From: Mytilisepta virgata
Lineage: Eukaryota > Mollusca > Bivalvia > Mytilida > Mytilidae
Direction: 5' to 3'
Length of the DNA: 64,000 nucleotides
NCBI GenBank assembly: GCA_028015205.1
Contig: CM051517.1
Location: 39,505,135 to 39,569,134 of the forward strand
Position numbers and translations under genes: made by a program. The notes under the pieces were generated by a model. It had not been told where the DNA came from, ran no database searches, and was given only the letters and a program-made list of their open reading frames with translations. Positions 1 to 10,339 of this stretch are shown one piece after another (the stretch's first letter is position 1; every line of letters starts with the position of its first letter).

Positions 1-213
1 CTGAAGATTAGCAAAGTTTTGTCAAAAAACGAAATTTCTTATTTTTCAGGTTCTTGTTATTTTCGTCTGTTTACCTATTAAAGATGTTCTTTTTTATAAT
101 TTACACCAGACCCAATCTTTTTCGACAGTCGTGATTGGTATTCAAAATCCACTAGGGGAAGGCATGCAACTAACAAACCCGTGTATAAAGGGCGGCCAGG
201 GACCAGCATCGTC

Positions 214-741
214 GGAAACCCACAGCCGGTTGCGCTTACGCTTTGCTTCCACTTACCGATCGTGGGTCAATTCATTCATGTTTTCTCGTCTTCATGAATA
301 TTCATGAATCAAATTGACCATTGAAATTTTTGCTAACAATAATGGTATTCTCCACTTAGGAGATTTTAACAATAGTGACGTTCTCCACTTTGGAAAGTAA
401 AACGGTGCCCACATGCGAAATGCAGTTGATGAATGTTTGTTGTGTAGTGATTTTTTCACGTGGTGAGTAATGCATTCTCTTTGAAATTATGAAAACTAGT
501 TTACTTTGTTTGAAAGATGTATCGAAAATACACTCGAATTGCGTACTGGCGATGAAATATATCTTGACCCAAAGCTCGTCTTTTAACTGTCACTTGATTG
601 GCTGTATTCCCATTACAGAATCGTAAGGAAACCAATCAAAATGGTTCATGAATATATTCATGAGAACGAGAAAAAATGAATGAATTGACCCACGGTCGGT
701 AAATGGAAGCAAAGCGTAAGCGCAACCGGTCGTGGGTTTCC
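214..741. mobile_element. 528-bp foldback element (MITE-like)
   Basis: Terminal inverted repeats of about 105 bp at 214-320 and 640-741 begin GGAAACCCAC, include GCGCTTACGCTTTGCTTCCA and a TCAATTCATTCAT stretch, and differ at only a few positions. The middle shows no credible protein. I could not identify a clear target-site duplication. It lies 3' of exon 5 of nAChR gene A, presumably in its next intron. Confidence 0.8.
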
Positions 742-957
742 TTTTACAGACAGTATCGGTTAATGCAAAGGTTTGACTGTGTAGCAAATTAGATATTAAA
801 AACTTTCTATGTTATTGAGTATAATCTTTTTTGGGGGGTTATCTTGTCTTGGACAGATACTTGATTTTCTGATTCTTAACAGTTTGTGATATTTTTTTAT
901 GTTGTCATATGTTTTTCTGGGGTTATCAATCTATTTTCACATTTCAAACATTCTTAC
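742..957. other. Intron stretch of nAChR gene A
   Basis: Between the foldback element and the donor of exon 5. AT-rich; I see no exon or repeat in it. Confidence 0.5.
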
Positions 958-1496
958 CGATCCATGGTGTGGCTTCAGCCGAGGGAGGTAATTTATCAGC
1001 CACCAACAGTTGAAAAACAGACATCGCTAGCATCACTGTGATTTCCAACGAAACCTTTTCTCCCGAATTTACAGGGAGCAGAAATCCTAACACTACCAGT
1101 ACTGTTATCATTAGGGAGGGTAATATAATATTTGTTATGTAGAATGAGGGTTTACGTCGTAGATATACATAAAAAGTAATATCGGGATACGGTTCAGGAC
1201 AACAACCATAATAAACAACATGTCGTTGCACGGTTACTTTCGGGACTTCCCATTCTACATTTTCTTTCATTGAAGACAAATCTCCACCAGAACTACTTCT
1301 TGGCTGGAAATCCAACGAATATCCATGATAAGACCAAGATCCAAAAATTAAAGAGCAAATTTGAGTGTCAAATGGAAAATTTGTGACATCTATCGGGCAT
1401 AATGCTTCAATGATCGTCGGAAAGTTATAGTAGACAGTTCCATCGGAATAAATATTTGGCCTGTATTCATTCATTCCAAAAAATTCTGTTGATATA
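958..1496 (-). CDS. nAChR gene A exon 5 (Cys loop, loops B and C, M1, M2)
   Basis: 539 bp from a TATCTTCAG acceptor to a GTAAG donor, phase 2 in and phase 1 out. Order: LYSDGTVYYN-like strand, Cys loop, loop B Trp, loop C with YGCCPEPYPD, M1 (a hydrophobic run ending GFLLPVNSG), M2 (EKVSLEITVMLAMSVFQLL), ending ATPWI. It is one codon longer than exon 5 of gene B, in the loop after PR. Confidence 0.93.
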
Positions 1497-4400
1497 CTGA
1501 AGATAAAAAGTTAAATAATGTTTCTGTATGTCATTTAGAATTTATATTAACAGCAAAGCACAACAAATTCGCCCTTTATAACAATCACATAGTTAATTAA
1601 AAAATGTAGTCATCGATTACCATTAATAAGTAGGAAAAAACCCAGAAAAATTAAAAAATTATGAGGACGTTAGTTTCTATATTTTAAGATGTACTTTTCC
1701 GATAATTTTATTGTTCTCTTTCCGAAATTTTTTGAATAAAGGTAAATATAGAAACTACAATGGTAAAAACACAAAAGAGGTCCCTTTTCCGCAAAACTGA
1801 ATAATGCATGTCAGGAAATCTAGAATGTAAATAGCAAATGAATACTCTCAAACCCATGCGTCACGAGATTTGTCTATGTGTTGATGGTCTCAATATAACA
1901 GCAACAAAAGGGCCTTTCTTTAGCTGAAAAGCTTGTTATATACATGTGTAATTAGGGATTCGACCAAAGAATCAATCCATCTTACTCCTTCAACCATATA
2001 ACGAATAATAAACAAGGTAAGTAGTTTTCATTAACAAGCTTTCTTAGCATTAACATACCAAGGTATTCAGTGTATCGGGTTAATGCGTTACTGTCGTGCA
2101 TGTGATTTATACGGCGACTTTCTCCGCAAAGCGAGATTGCTTTCACATAAATTTTTAAGACAGATTTATGTTCAGTCTGTGTTGATTTCATCACTACAAA
2201 TATTTCACGGTCGTCAGCACGAATTATTTAGTCAATAAGAAGTTTCTATCTCACGTATGAGAAAGATATCTTCATTTAGATTCCTTGTCCTTCTGGAATC
2301 GACTCTTTACTGGCTTTTACTCACTGCCAATGTGACGGGTGTCGTTAACGGAGCAGGACATGTCTACCCTTCCGGAGCACCTGACGTCACTCCAGGTTTA
2401 AATGGGAGTCCACATTGCTAGTGCTTTAGTTTCTGTGATATCTTGTTCTATGTTTGTTTAGTTTGTTACATGGGTTTTCTCTCCCTTTAGTTATACATGT
2501 ATCACTGTGGCGTTTGTTTGTTGTATTTCATTTTCCTCGACTTTCTTTTCCTTTGTTATAGAATTTACGGACTTTTCTCAGTTTTGTCGCTTCGGTTTAG
2601 TTTAAACATATTTATTCAAATAAATATTCATACATATGTACAATACAGACTGAGCATAACAAAATAGGATTCAGAAACAGGCTGTAAGCTTATGTAAATC
2701 TGTTTCCTTGTTTCACACAAACAAATAATCAAGACGAAATGCTCGTTACACAAAGAGAAACTATGCATACATAACATTATTTATATCATTCATGACTGTT
2801 GATATTTAAAAAAAAGAAAGAAAAAGAAAAGTGATGTATCAAGGTGTAAATCTTTTACTCTTTATGATAAAGTTCTAACTTCGACAAAAACTTTCGCATT
2901 TTGTTCATCTGAAATACCAGGAGAACCAAAAAGCAATAAATTAACGTTTATAACAATCGGAACAAAATTCAAAGCTGCAAACAGGTTCTGTCTGTGTAAA
3001 AAATATCTAGGACAGTCAAAGAAAAAGTGTGATGAAGATTCTATTGAACCACATACACAGTTAGGGGAATCAACAAGATTTCTCACAAAGAGATGCAGGT
3101 TTAAGGAGCTACAATCCATACGAATTCTCGTATGTATAATTTGACCCAACCTACTGCCAACATAGAAATATGGTGGTACTTTGTGGCTACTGTTAGTAAT
3201 ATTCTTCTTAAACAGGCTTAAATAGTCGCAATTCTTAATACTAGCGGGAAGTTTATTCCACTCTTTAATAGTAGAGGGTAAAAAATAATCGGAATATAAA
3301 TTAGTTCTGGTCCTTATCTCCAATAAACTGCTGGATTGACGTGTATTATGATCATGCCGATCAGAAACAGTATTAGGAACTAGACTGTTTAAGTAATCGG
3401 GAGTCTTTTTATTTATCATCTTATTAAAAAGTACAAGTTTATGCCAGTTTCATCGTATAAATTGATATGTGACGTCAATTTAGTACCCCCCGTTACAATT
3501 CTTGCGGCGTCTAACTGTACGTTTTCTAACTTATTGATTAATGTCTGATTTTGTGTGTCCCAAATTACGTCAGCATACTCCAGAATAGGTCGAATAAAGC
3601 ATAGATATATTTTTTCTAGAGAAAATCTATCTAGAGTCGTCCTCAATTTACGAAGAATATTGACTCTATTATAAGCCTTCTTGACGATATAATCAATGTG
3701 GTCATGCCAAAAACCAGAGTTAGAAATAACAACTCCGAGATGTTTGTGGTTATCAACTGTTTTAAGAATCGTGTTGTTCATAAATAAAGGGGGTTGAACC
3801 GGTTTATTAATCTTCTTCGATATTAGGAGAGATTCGGTCTTCTGAGCATTAAATTTTACCACTTCTCAGAACAATTTTGAATTTTCTCCAGATCGTCATT
3901 TAATATATCAGCTGCACTCTGGGGGTTATCAACCACTAAATACAAACTAGTGTCATCAGCAAATAGTTTGATATCAGCGCTAATATCTTGAACAATGTCA
4001 TTAATAAAGATAATAAAAAGCAAGGGTCCCAATATTGACCCTTGCGGTACTCCGGCCTCTATAGGTAACCACCCCGAATTACATCCATTTATAACAACCC
4101 TTTGAAAACGCCCGTCTAGATAATTTTCAAACCAATTTAACAAATTCCCACTTATCCCAATTTGCTTTAATTTGAATAAAAGCCCTTTGTGCCAAACTCT
4201 ATCAAAAGCCTTACTTATGTCACAGAAAACGACCCGCACCTCCTTCCCACTATCTAAAGCTTTGCCAAATTCATTCGTGATGTTTACCAACTGATTTACC
4301 GCCGAATATCCCTTCGTAAATCCAGACTGATGTTTAGATAGAATATCGTGATCTAGTAAATAGTTGTGGATGTGTTTATATACACAACGCTCAAAGCATT

Positions 4401-7400
4401 TAGAAATAATACTGAGTAGGGAAATAGGTCTATAATTCTTTACTTCGTTAGGTTTATTATTTTTATAAACTGGTGTTACATTAGCTTTTTTCCACTGACT
4501 TGGATATATAGCTTTCTGTAACGATAAATTAAATAATTTACATAAAGGGAACTTGATAACAGGGGCAGCTTCCTTAAGCAATCTGGGATTAATCAAATCC
4601 GGACCGGAAGCTTTGTTCGAATTTAAAATCTGTAGAACATCTTCAATCTCATTTACTGTTAAATGAATATCATCAATACAATGTTCAAATTGAACCAAAT
4701 TGGGTAGAAAACTATCGGTATCATCAATTTCAGACTGTTCAGCAAAATACTTGTTAAATGCATTTGCTTTCTCTGTTTCGTCAAAAACGAGTGTATCATA
4801 CACTAACAATGGAGGTATACCGGTTTCACTACCTTTAATTCCTAATACATGTTTTACAGTATTCCACCAGTTTTTTTATGTTGCAGGTTCGTTTACTAAC
4901 TTTCGGATTAATTCATTACTATATTCATCCTTTGACTTACGAATCAAGGAAGTAACCAAATTTCTAATTTTACGGAATTTATTCCAATGAGCCGGATTAT
5001 TAAAGCGCTTGGCTTTACGGTGACATCTATTCTTTTTTCTTATCATCTTCCGAATATGGGTGGATAACCAGCGTGGACCTTCTTTCCTAACAGTAATAAT
5101 TCTATGCGGTATAGAAACTTCCGCTGCGTTTAAAATGGAATCGGTAATATTTTCCGTTATCAAATCAATATCATCCGATTGGAACAAGTTATCCCACGTA
5201 TTATTTGACAAAATAGTTTTGAATCTGTCATAATCACCACGGTCATATAACCAAATCTTACGCTTAAACGTTTTAGCATGTATTTTTGGCGAACTAAAGA
5301 AGCTAATTACCGGACAGTGATACCTCGTTTGGTCTAACAAAGGCGGTCCGACCCCGCAATAAGTTAGAGCATTTACATCGTTGGTCAATATAAGATCAAT
5401 AAGAGAGGACGAATATTCCGTAAAATGTGTCGGCTCGTGTATCAGTTGGGTTAAACTGAACTCGGTGAGCAAAGATTTAATCTTTGTGTTAGAAGGATCA
5501 AGCTGGTTATCATTAAAATCACCTGCAATGATAATATGATCAACACTATTGTCATTTAAAGCAGTATCTATAGAATTTTCTACTTTTGTCCACACGTCGA
5601 CATTACTCCGAGGAGGGATATAAAATGTGCCATATAGTACCTTTTTCCCACTCAGTTTTAGTTGTAACCACACACACTCTAAATTGTCTAACTCAAGATC
5701 AAATCGTCTGCTTACATTTATATTTTCTTTTACATAAACAATAACACCACCTCCCAATTTGTCTGGACCTCTATCGTTACGAAAAGGTTCATGAAAATTT
5801 AATAATTTCAGACAATCGTTAGATTGAGAATTATTCAGCCAAGTCTCGGTGAAAGACAAAATATCAAAATCCTCATATTCAACAGCAATTAGTTCCAACT
5901 TTGGAAGTAAGCTTTGAATGTTCAGATGTAAAAAAGAGACTGACGACGATAACATATCACATATGTTTGAAGAACTGGACGAAATGTTTGAATCGGTATC
6001 AAGAGATGAAGAATTTGGACCAGGATTACTTTCAATGCCTGCCATAACTAGAAGAATACTCGTCACAGTTAACATAAAACATATGATAAACAGTACCATA
6101 TGCTCACATATAATTTTAAAACATTTTACAGAAACATTTTCATGCCTTACAAACGAGCTATTTTTCAGGTTAACACGAGGTTTTACATGCAAATCAGAAT
6201 TTAACATTGATAAAAAGAAATGCAACGTTATTAAACATAAAGCATTTGCTTTGTTTGGCGAAAAAAATATCAAACACACATATAAAGATTCTTGTAAGTT
6301 AATACAATTGTTCTTTCTGCGAAAGTTACAATTAAAAAGACCCACTCTCATTCTGTATTCATCTATGCCTACAGGCATTGTTACATTACGTTACACCTGA
6401 CTGATCTCTTAAGTAATGAGAGTGGCCAAAAGAACCATATATGATCAAAACTGGTTTATAAAAAGTCCGGTTTAATCCAATAAGACAAACTATCTTTATT
6501 CGGGTTCTTCAAAGTCTACTTAGCTAAGGCCATCTTTTTTTAAATGAAAATAAAATATCTTCACATTAAAATTATATTTTCATTTCCTAGTGGTGACCAT
6601 CGGGCAACATGCTTTACCTGATCAACAGAAAACGCCGGAAAATTACATGGAAGAACTGCATCTGTAAGGTTACAAATCAAGGTGTAAAGAAACCTGAACT
6701 CTACAAAAATTGTATTAGAGAAAATCTATATATTTACCTATCATAAAGGGTAAGATCAGGTACCCAAAGTCTTTTATAGGCAACAGTGAAACTTGTTATT
6801 CCTTCAAATTTACTAGCATTCCATTGCAATAAACAATCATTCCACTTCTAAAATTAGACAATTGGATCGTTTTAAGATTTTACGTTAATAAATTTAATAA
6901 ATACTCTTTGATACTAACTTTACGCACTAGATGTTCCATATTTCGTCGATTTACGACTCAGTTGTGCTCAAAGCATCTCAATTGATAGTTTTCGATTAAT
7001 TTTACTGTTCTTATAATGTAAAATTGTGAAACCTCAATCGTACATAGCTCTATCCTTAGATGGTTTTGACTTTACCGTTTTGTTCATTTTGGCATTTTGC
7101 TCTTCAACGTTTTGAATTATTGTTTTGGTTTTCAATATTTTAGGCCTTTAGAACAACTGATGAGTCGTAAATTGACGAATTGTGTACATCATCTTCCAAG
7201 CCATTGTCATCTATTCGAATCGTAGATTTTTGCAATCCATATCATTGTTTTAAATGATACTTTTAACTGGCTGGAGAAAGAAATCATAAAAAGATAAAAC
7301 TGTCAGGTACATGTACATGTACCAGGCACTTCAGCTAAAATTAGACCAAGTATTCTTTTTAGATTAAATAGAATAAAACATTTGAACATAGATTTCAAGG

Positions 7401-10339
7401 TGGTTTATAGTATCGCCCTTTCAAAAATTGTGATGTTGGTTTATAGTATCGCCCTTTCAAAAATTGTGACAATGCCACAAATTTATTTTATAAGTTGTGT
7501 TTCGAAATTGAAAATCCAAAGAGAATTGCCCATTTTGGTCTTTTTTAGAATTTTCAATTTACTCTTCAAATTTTTGGATTGTTTTGCTTTTCAACATTTT
7601 AGGCCTTGAGCACCATTAATGAGTCGTACATCGACGAAATGTGCACATCTTGTGCATCAAAAATTGGTATCAAAGAATTTTATTTTAACCACTGAGTCGA
7701 TACCGCTGCTGGTGGACTCCAAGGATCCAAGGGTATCCCCAGCTCAGTTGCTGGTATTTCAATACTAGCCCGAAATTGATACACAAAATTTACTGTTACA
7801 AAATTTAAAAATATGTGAAAACTAAGGAGCATCTATCTCGTGCATAGGTCTGTCCTTAGATGGTTTTGGTAAATCGACAAAAATTATACGGACCGAAGCG
7901 AAGCTGAGGTCCATATAATTTTTGGAGGGCGACCAACCGGTCCATATACTGACATTTGACCCGAAGAGTCATGAACTAATTGTTATATTATACTTTTCTG
8001 GGATTTAATCGAATTTAATCGATTTTGCCAAAACGAGGCGGTCCATATAGCATTATATGGACCGGCTAAGATAACGTAGATAAATAGAGTAGTAAAAGTG
8101 TAGTATTGTTAATTATGCCGTTTGTCCAATACTAATGGTTTAACAACTTAGATTGCTCGTTAGATTCAAACAGTCAGGTCCTCAATTTTCGAACTGTTTC
8201 ACATTATTCGCAAATAAAGCATTTTGCATTTTTTACCTGCGTTCTTTTCAGGACTGTTGTCTCATTGACGTTTACCTCATATCTCTTTTCATTTCTAAGA
8301 CAGATTCATAAAAATCTGAACATGAACAAAACTGAAAAGGAGACGTAGTGATTTTTTGTTATAAGATACATAATGCAGTTATCACATTCCCCAAGTATAA
8401 TAAGCAATAACATCAAATATTTAGTCAGAAAGTAAATTCTGGCGCTGAAAACCTCATGCAAGATTAAATGTTTCATTACATCAAATTGTCAAAAAATACC
8501 TCGTCGAAATACGTTCTTAGACAATTTCGTGTATTTACATGTTATGTATTTTGGTTATCATTGTTTCATAACGTATTCTTTGCTCGTGTACCCTATATAC
8601 TATTATATTTCACTTACCAAACGTATCCACAGGTTTAACTTTATAACCTGGTTTGGTTCATCCTGTATAAAAAAATAAGCATATTAATATAGTTCAGTAA
8701 ACATGATAAACGAATTTTGCCAAAATAAAAAATTAATTTTATCTTGAAAATTATTATTATCCTAAATGCTTCTTATTCTGAAGAAAAGATATGTTTTCCT
8801 TATCATTATTTTTAAAATGAAATGAACAACGATCATGATATTGGGGGAGTAAAACAAGCAAGAATCATTTGTTGTAAAGTAATACATAACACACTATCTT
8901 TATAGTGGCGAAAGCTGTGAACGAATATGAGTTTGATATTATGTACAGTTAAAAACTAAAAATATATGAACGACATGGACCCAACCAAAAATCCAGGGGT
9001 AGACTCAGGTGCTCCGGAAGAGTAAGCAGTCCTGCAGAACACCCGCCATGCTGTCCATGTCAAATTCGGTATGAGGAAAGGACAACATCAGTTGGAAAAT
9101 TTCGTAACAATTTTACATACCATATCTATGACTTGTCTGACAGCAATTCCAAGTGTAGCATTAACCGTGGTAACTCCATCACATACTGGTCTTAATCCGT
9201 TGTCGTATGCTTCAAAGATGACATCACTTATATTCTTAGGAGAACTGAAACAATATGTAACTGAAAAAAATAGATAAATTTTAGTTGATCAAAAATATTA
9301 TACCACTTGCATGTCGTGCGATAATGTATCTTCTAGTTTCTACGCTTCATTTATTAAAATAAAGATATAGATAAAATGTAACATATCATGAGTTCTTACC
9401 AAGCCTAACTATATATATGTATATATAAATGAGTTCCAAATCAATTACGTTGAGTATCAGACAAATCGATAATGGGGTAAAATATCAAAAGATGCGTCTA
9501 CTCTAAACAGATCGTACATATATTGTATATAATGACAATATGTGCTGTTATCTTACGCCAATGCTGTATGACAAACGAGGACGTATGATGAGGCGTCCCC
9601 ATCAAGAATTTTTCATTTTTTGAATGGAAACATACCTGTGTCTCCAAATTACGGAGTTTGCGTTTAAGTAGCTGTAAAAGTTTCCACTCCAACGTTTATC
9701 CGTTTTCTTGAGTTTTCCGTTTTCATGATATAGCATCACCCCTTTATCAAAGTCACCCACTGAATCCTTAATGTGAATATTTTATAGCTTGACAATGCGC
9801 CCGATTTCTGTTTGTACAGTTGATCTGAATGTCTTAATTTTATTTGTACGTGTATTTTCCTATAAGTTTATGGGTTTATTGTGTGGTTTCTTGTATGCAC
9901 TTCTAATTCTTGAATGTCGTTTGCATCATGTTTCATAACACAGCTTGAATAATATTTGAGTTACAAATACGCCTCTTTTTTTATCTGTTATTTATTTATT
10001 TATTTTTTTTTTTCGATATTCAGACTTTGAAAGCCAAGTCTATTTGTTTATTCATTTTAAGCCATTGCCTTCATTACTTTAAAAGTGATCTCGGATACTA
10101 AATTTGTTGCATAAAATTTAAGATTTCGGAGAAACCTTCATCAGGTTCATCTCTTGTTTTGTTATTCATATATATGAACTGTAAATACAAGTAAAGTTGT
10201 TTTGAAAGCATCATATATATAGTAAACTTTACAAATATAATATTTAAAGTCGTATATTCACTTCAAATTTGAACTTACCAGAAAAATACAGTACACAAAT
10301 AAACAAAACCAGTTTTATTTTACAGCTGCTGAACTTCAT
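958..10339 (-). CDS. nAChR alpha-type subunit, gene A (5' part, exons 1-5)
   Basis: Cys-loop ligand-gated ion channel subunit of the nicotinic acetylcholine receptor family, expected in the plasma membrane as part of a pentamer. I assembled five exons from splice sites: 10279-10339, 9121-9260, 8618-8662, 6738-6847 and 958-1496; phases agree at every junction. They encode about 298 residues: signal peptide, extracellular domain with the 13-residue Cys loop (CPIDVTNFPFDTQIC), loop B Trp (GSWSYHG), the vicinal Cys pair of loop C (YGCC) that defines alpha-type subunits, then M1 and M2. M2 begins GEK, so Glu at -1' predicts cation selectivity; Leu 9' is present, and 4' is Glu, which is unusual. 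M3, the cytoplasmic loop and M4 are not in the window and should lie left of base 1. Intron 4 (1497-6737) contains a LINE. Gene B is its tandem paralog. Confidence 0.9.
1497..2054. other. Intron 4 of nAChR gene A, left part
   Basis: AT-rich intronic sequence upstream (in gene sense) of exon 5. No protein-like reading or repeat recognised. Confidence 0.4.
2055..2595 (+). mobile_element. Retroelement 3'-tail relic (Penelope-like family)
   Basis: Shares long stretches with the tails at 23740-24130, 42810-43330, 43660-43965 and 46330-46620, for example the ATTTATACGGCGAC motif, the GTTAACGGAGCAGGACATG region and ACCCTTCCGGAGCACCTGA. No open reading frame. It stops where the minus-strand LINE begins, so the LINE seems to have inserted into or next to it. 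Confidence 0.6.
2862..3855 (-). pseudogene. LINE ORF, C-terminal blocks (thumb and Cys motif)
   Basis: Two pieces in different frames, 3416-3862 and 2862-3419. The first has FNAQKTESLLIS, HKHLGVVI and FIRPILEYADVIWD, typical of the RT thumb. The second has RQSSSLLEIRTRT, RIRMDCSSLN and a Cys motif C-x-C-G-x-x-E-S-x-x-H-F-x-x-x-C-P. A frameshift near 3419 separates them, where ETG is followed by out-of-frame NLYF. Confidence 0.8.
3856..4875 (-). pseudogene. LINE ORF, reverse transcriptase block
   Basis: Continues in frame after the stop. Conserved RT motifs: NKASGPD, NYRPISLL, SKHQSGF, DISKAFDRVWH, GVPQGSILGPLLFIIFINDI and the catalytic LFADDTSL (F-A-D-D). It ends at CSEKW followed by a TAA created by a small deletion; the coding sense resumes in another frame as VKFNAQKTE. 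Confidence 0.9.
4876..6378 (-). pseudogene. LINE ORF, N-terminal block: 2A-like leader and APE endonuclease
   Basis: About 500 residues. Around residues 90-120 is a hydrophobic segment (MVLFIICFMLTVTSILLVMA) followed directly by GIESNPGP, which resembles the 2A motif D-x-E-x-N-P-G-P with Gly in the Asp place. The endonuclease follows: LHLNIQSLL, SFTETWLN (catalytic Glu region), GGGVIVYV, IIAGDFND (catalytic Asp/Asn) and DLILTN. The block ends at a TAA after NEPAT. The next block is in the same frame (the two differ by 1,020 bases), so a single nonsense change separates endonuclease from reverse transcriptase. Confidence 0.85.
6431..6737. other. Intron 4 of nAChR gene A, right part
   Basis: Short intronic stretch between the LINE 5' end and the donor of exon 4. 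Nothing recognised. Confidence 0.4.
6738..6847 (-). CDS. nAChR gene A exon 4 (loop A)
   Basis: 110 bp between TTTTAG and GTAAAT. Encodes KWNDCLLQW, a changed form of the usual PSDFGG turn (here ASKFEG), and WVPDLTLYD (loop A region). Length and phase match exon 4 of gene B. Confidence 0.9.
6903..6975 (-). ncRNA. Hammerhead-ribozyme-like relic, minus strand
   Basis: On the minus strand the core reads CTGA, then GTCGTAAATCGACGAAA. TGA is missing from the usual CTGATGA, so the core is damaged. Flanking arms CTTTGAGCAC and GTATCAAAG can pair as stem I with an internal loop. Same family as the copies at 7140, 7601, 24295 and 29878. Confidence 0.4.
7140..7205 (+). ncRNA. Hammerhead-ribozyme-like relic
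   Basis: CTGATGA at 7157-7163, stem II candidate GTCGTAAATTGAC at 7164-7176, then GAAT in place of GAAA. The region that should form stem III and the cleavage site is poorly kept. Probably inactive. Confidence 0.35.
7400..7468. repeat. 36-bp tandem duplication
   Basis: A unit starting TGGTTTATAGTATCGCCC and ending CAAAAATTGTGA occurs twice in direct succession, inside the repeat-derived stretch that leads to the hammerhead-like site at 7601. Confidence 0.8.
7601..7676 (+). ncRNA. Hammerhead-ribozyme-like motif, best preserved arms
   Basis: Arms at 7604-7615 and 7665-7676 can form an interrupted stem I (CCTTGA with TCAA, ACCA with TGGT). The core at 7616-7622 reads TTAATGA instead of CTGATGA, followed by a perfect 4-bp stem II (GTCG-TACAT-CGAC), GAAA at 7636-7639, a stem III hairpin at 7640-7657 and a candidate ATC cleavage triplet ending at 7658. 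Five bases (AAAAA) plus a T separate the cleavage site from the stem I arm, which is not canonical. Hammerheads are known in Penelope-like retroelements; relics of that type lie in this window. Confidence 0.5.
7677..7800 (+). mobile_element. Interspersed repeat segment following the hammerhead-like site
   Basis: Contains CGCTGCTGGTGGACTCCAAG and TTTCAATACTAGCCCGAAAT, both found again in slightly altered form at 22500-22580, just before a Penelope-like RT relic. It is probably part of the same element's terminal region. Confidence 0.6.
7880..8072. repeat. Inverted-repeat element with two small hairpins
   Basis: Two short palindromic segments, ATTATACGGACC paired with GGTCCATATAAT and CGGTCCATATA paired with TATATGGACCG, lie about 150 bp apart. 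Probably a small non-autonomous element in intron 3 of nAChR gene A. Confidence 0.4.
8618..8662 (-). CDS. nAChR gene A exon 3
   Basis: 45 bp between TACAG and GTAAGT. Encodes DEPNQVIKLNLWIRL, the classic DE-NQ...W micro-exon of nicotinic receptor genes, carrying the loop D Trp. Too short for simple ORF finding. Confidence 0.9.
8985..9065 (-). mobile_element. Short retroelement tail relic
   Basis: On the minus strand it reads like the ACTCTTCCGGAGCACCTGAG tail of the Penelope-like relics. It ends about 55 bp before the donor of exon 2 of nAChR gene A. Confidence 0.5.
9121..9260 (-). CDS. nAChR gene A exon 2 (N-terminal ligand-binding domain)
   Basis: 140 bp, phase 1 in and phase 0 out, flanked by TTTTTTCAG and GTATG. 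Encodes the conserved family start: a Y-D-x-G-L-R-P motif, a VNATLGIAVRQ strand and VIDM at the donor. Exon 2 of gene B has the same length and phase. Confidence 0.88.
10279..10339 (-). CDS. nAChR gene A exon 1 (signal peptide)
   Basis: Twenty codons plus one base, starting at ATG 10339-10337 and ending at a GTAAG donor. The peptide begins MKFSS and continues into a hydrophobic run (LVLFICVLYFS), a normal signal peptide. An ATG five bases upstream is followed at once by an in-frame TGA, so the second ATG is chosen. Confidence 0.8.

Larger units (their letters stand above)
2596..6430 (-). mobile_element. LINE (APE-type, CR1/jockey-like), near full length, decayed
   Basis: Non-LTR retrotransposon lying antisense to the plus strand, in intron 4 of nAChR gene A and in the same orientation as that gene. 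It encodes, in order, a hydrophobic leader with NPGP, an apurinic endonuclease, reverse transcriptase and a C-terminal Cys-rich domain, in three reading blocks broken by one stop and two frameshifts. The outer limits are estimates: the 5' end is near 6430 by the start of coding, the 3' end near 2596 where the plus-strand relic stops. There is no long poly-A tail; the 3' end is A/T-rich. Confidence 0.85.

Noticed and set aside
4700..4990. 96-residue plus-strand ORF
   Set aside because: Antisense to the LINE between the endonuclease and RT blocks; no family features.
5918..6400. 160-residue plus-strand ORF
   Set aside because: It is the antisense shadow of the LINE N-terminal block, which has clear endonuclease motifs on the other strand.
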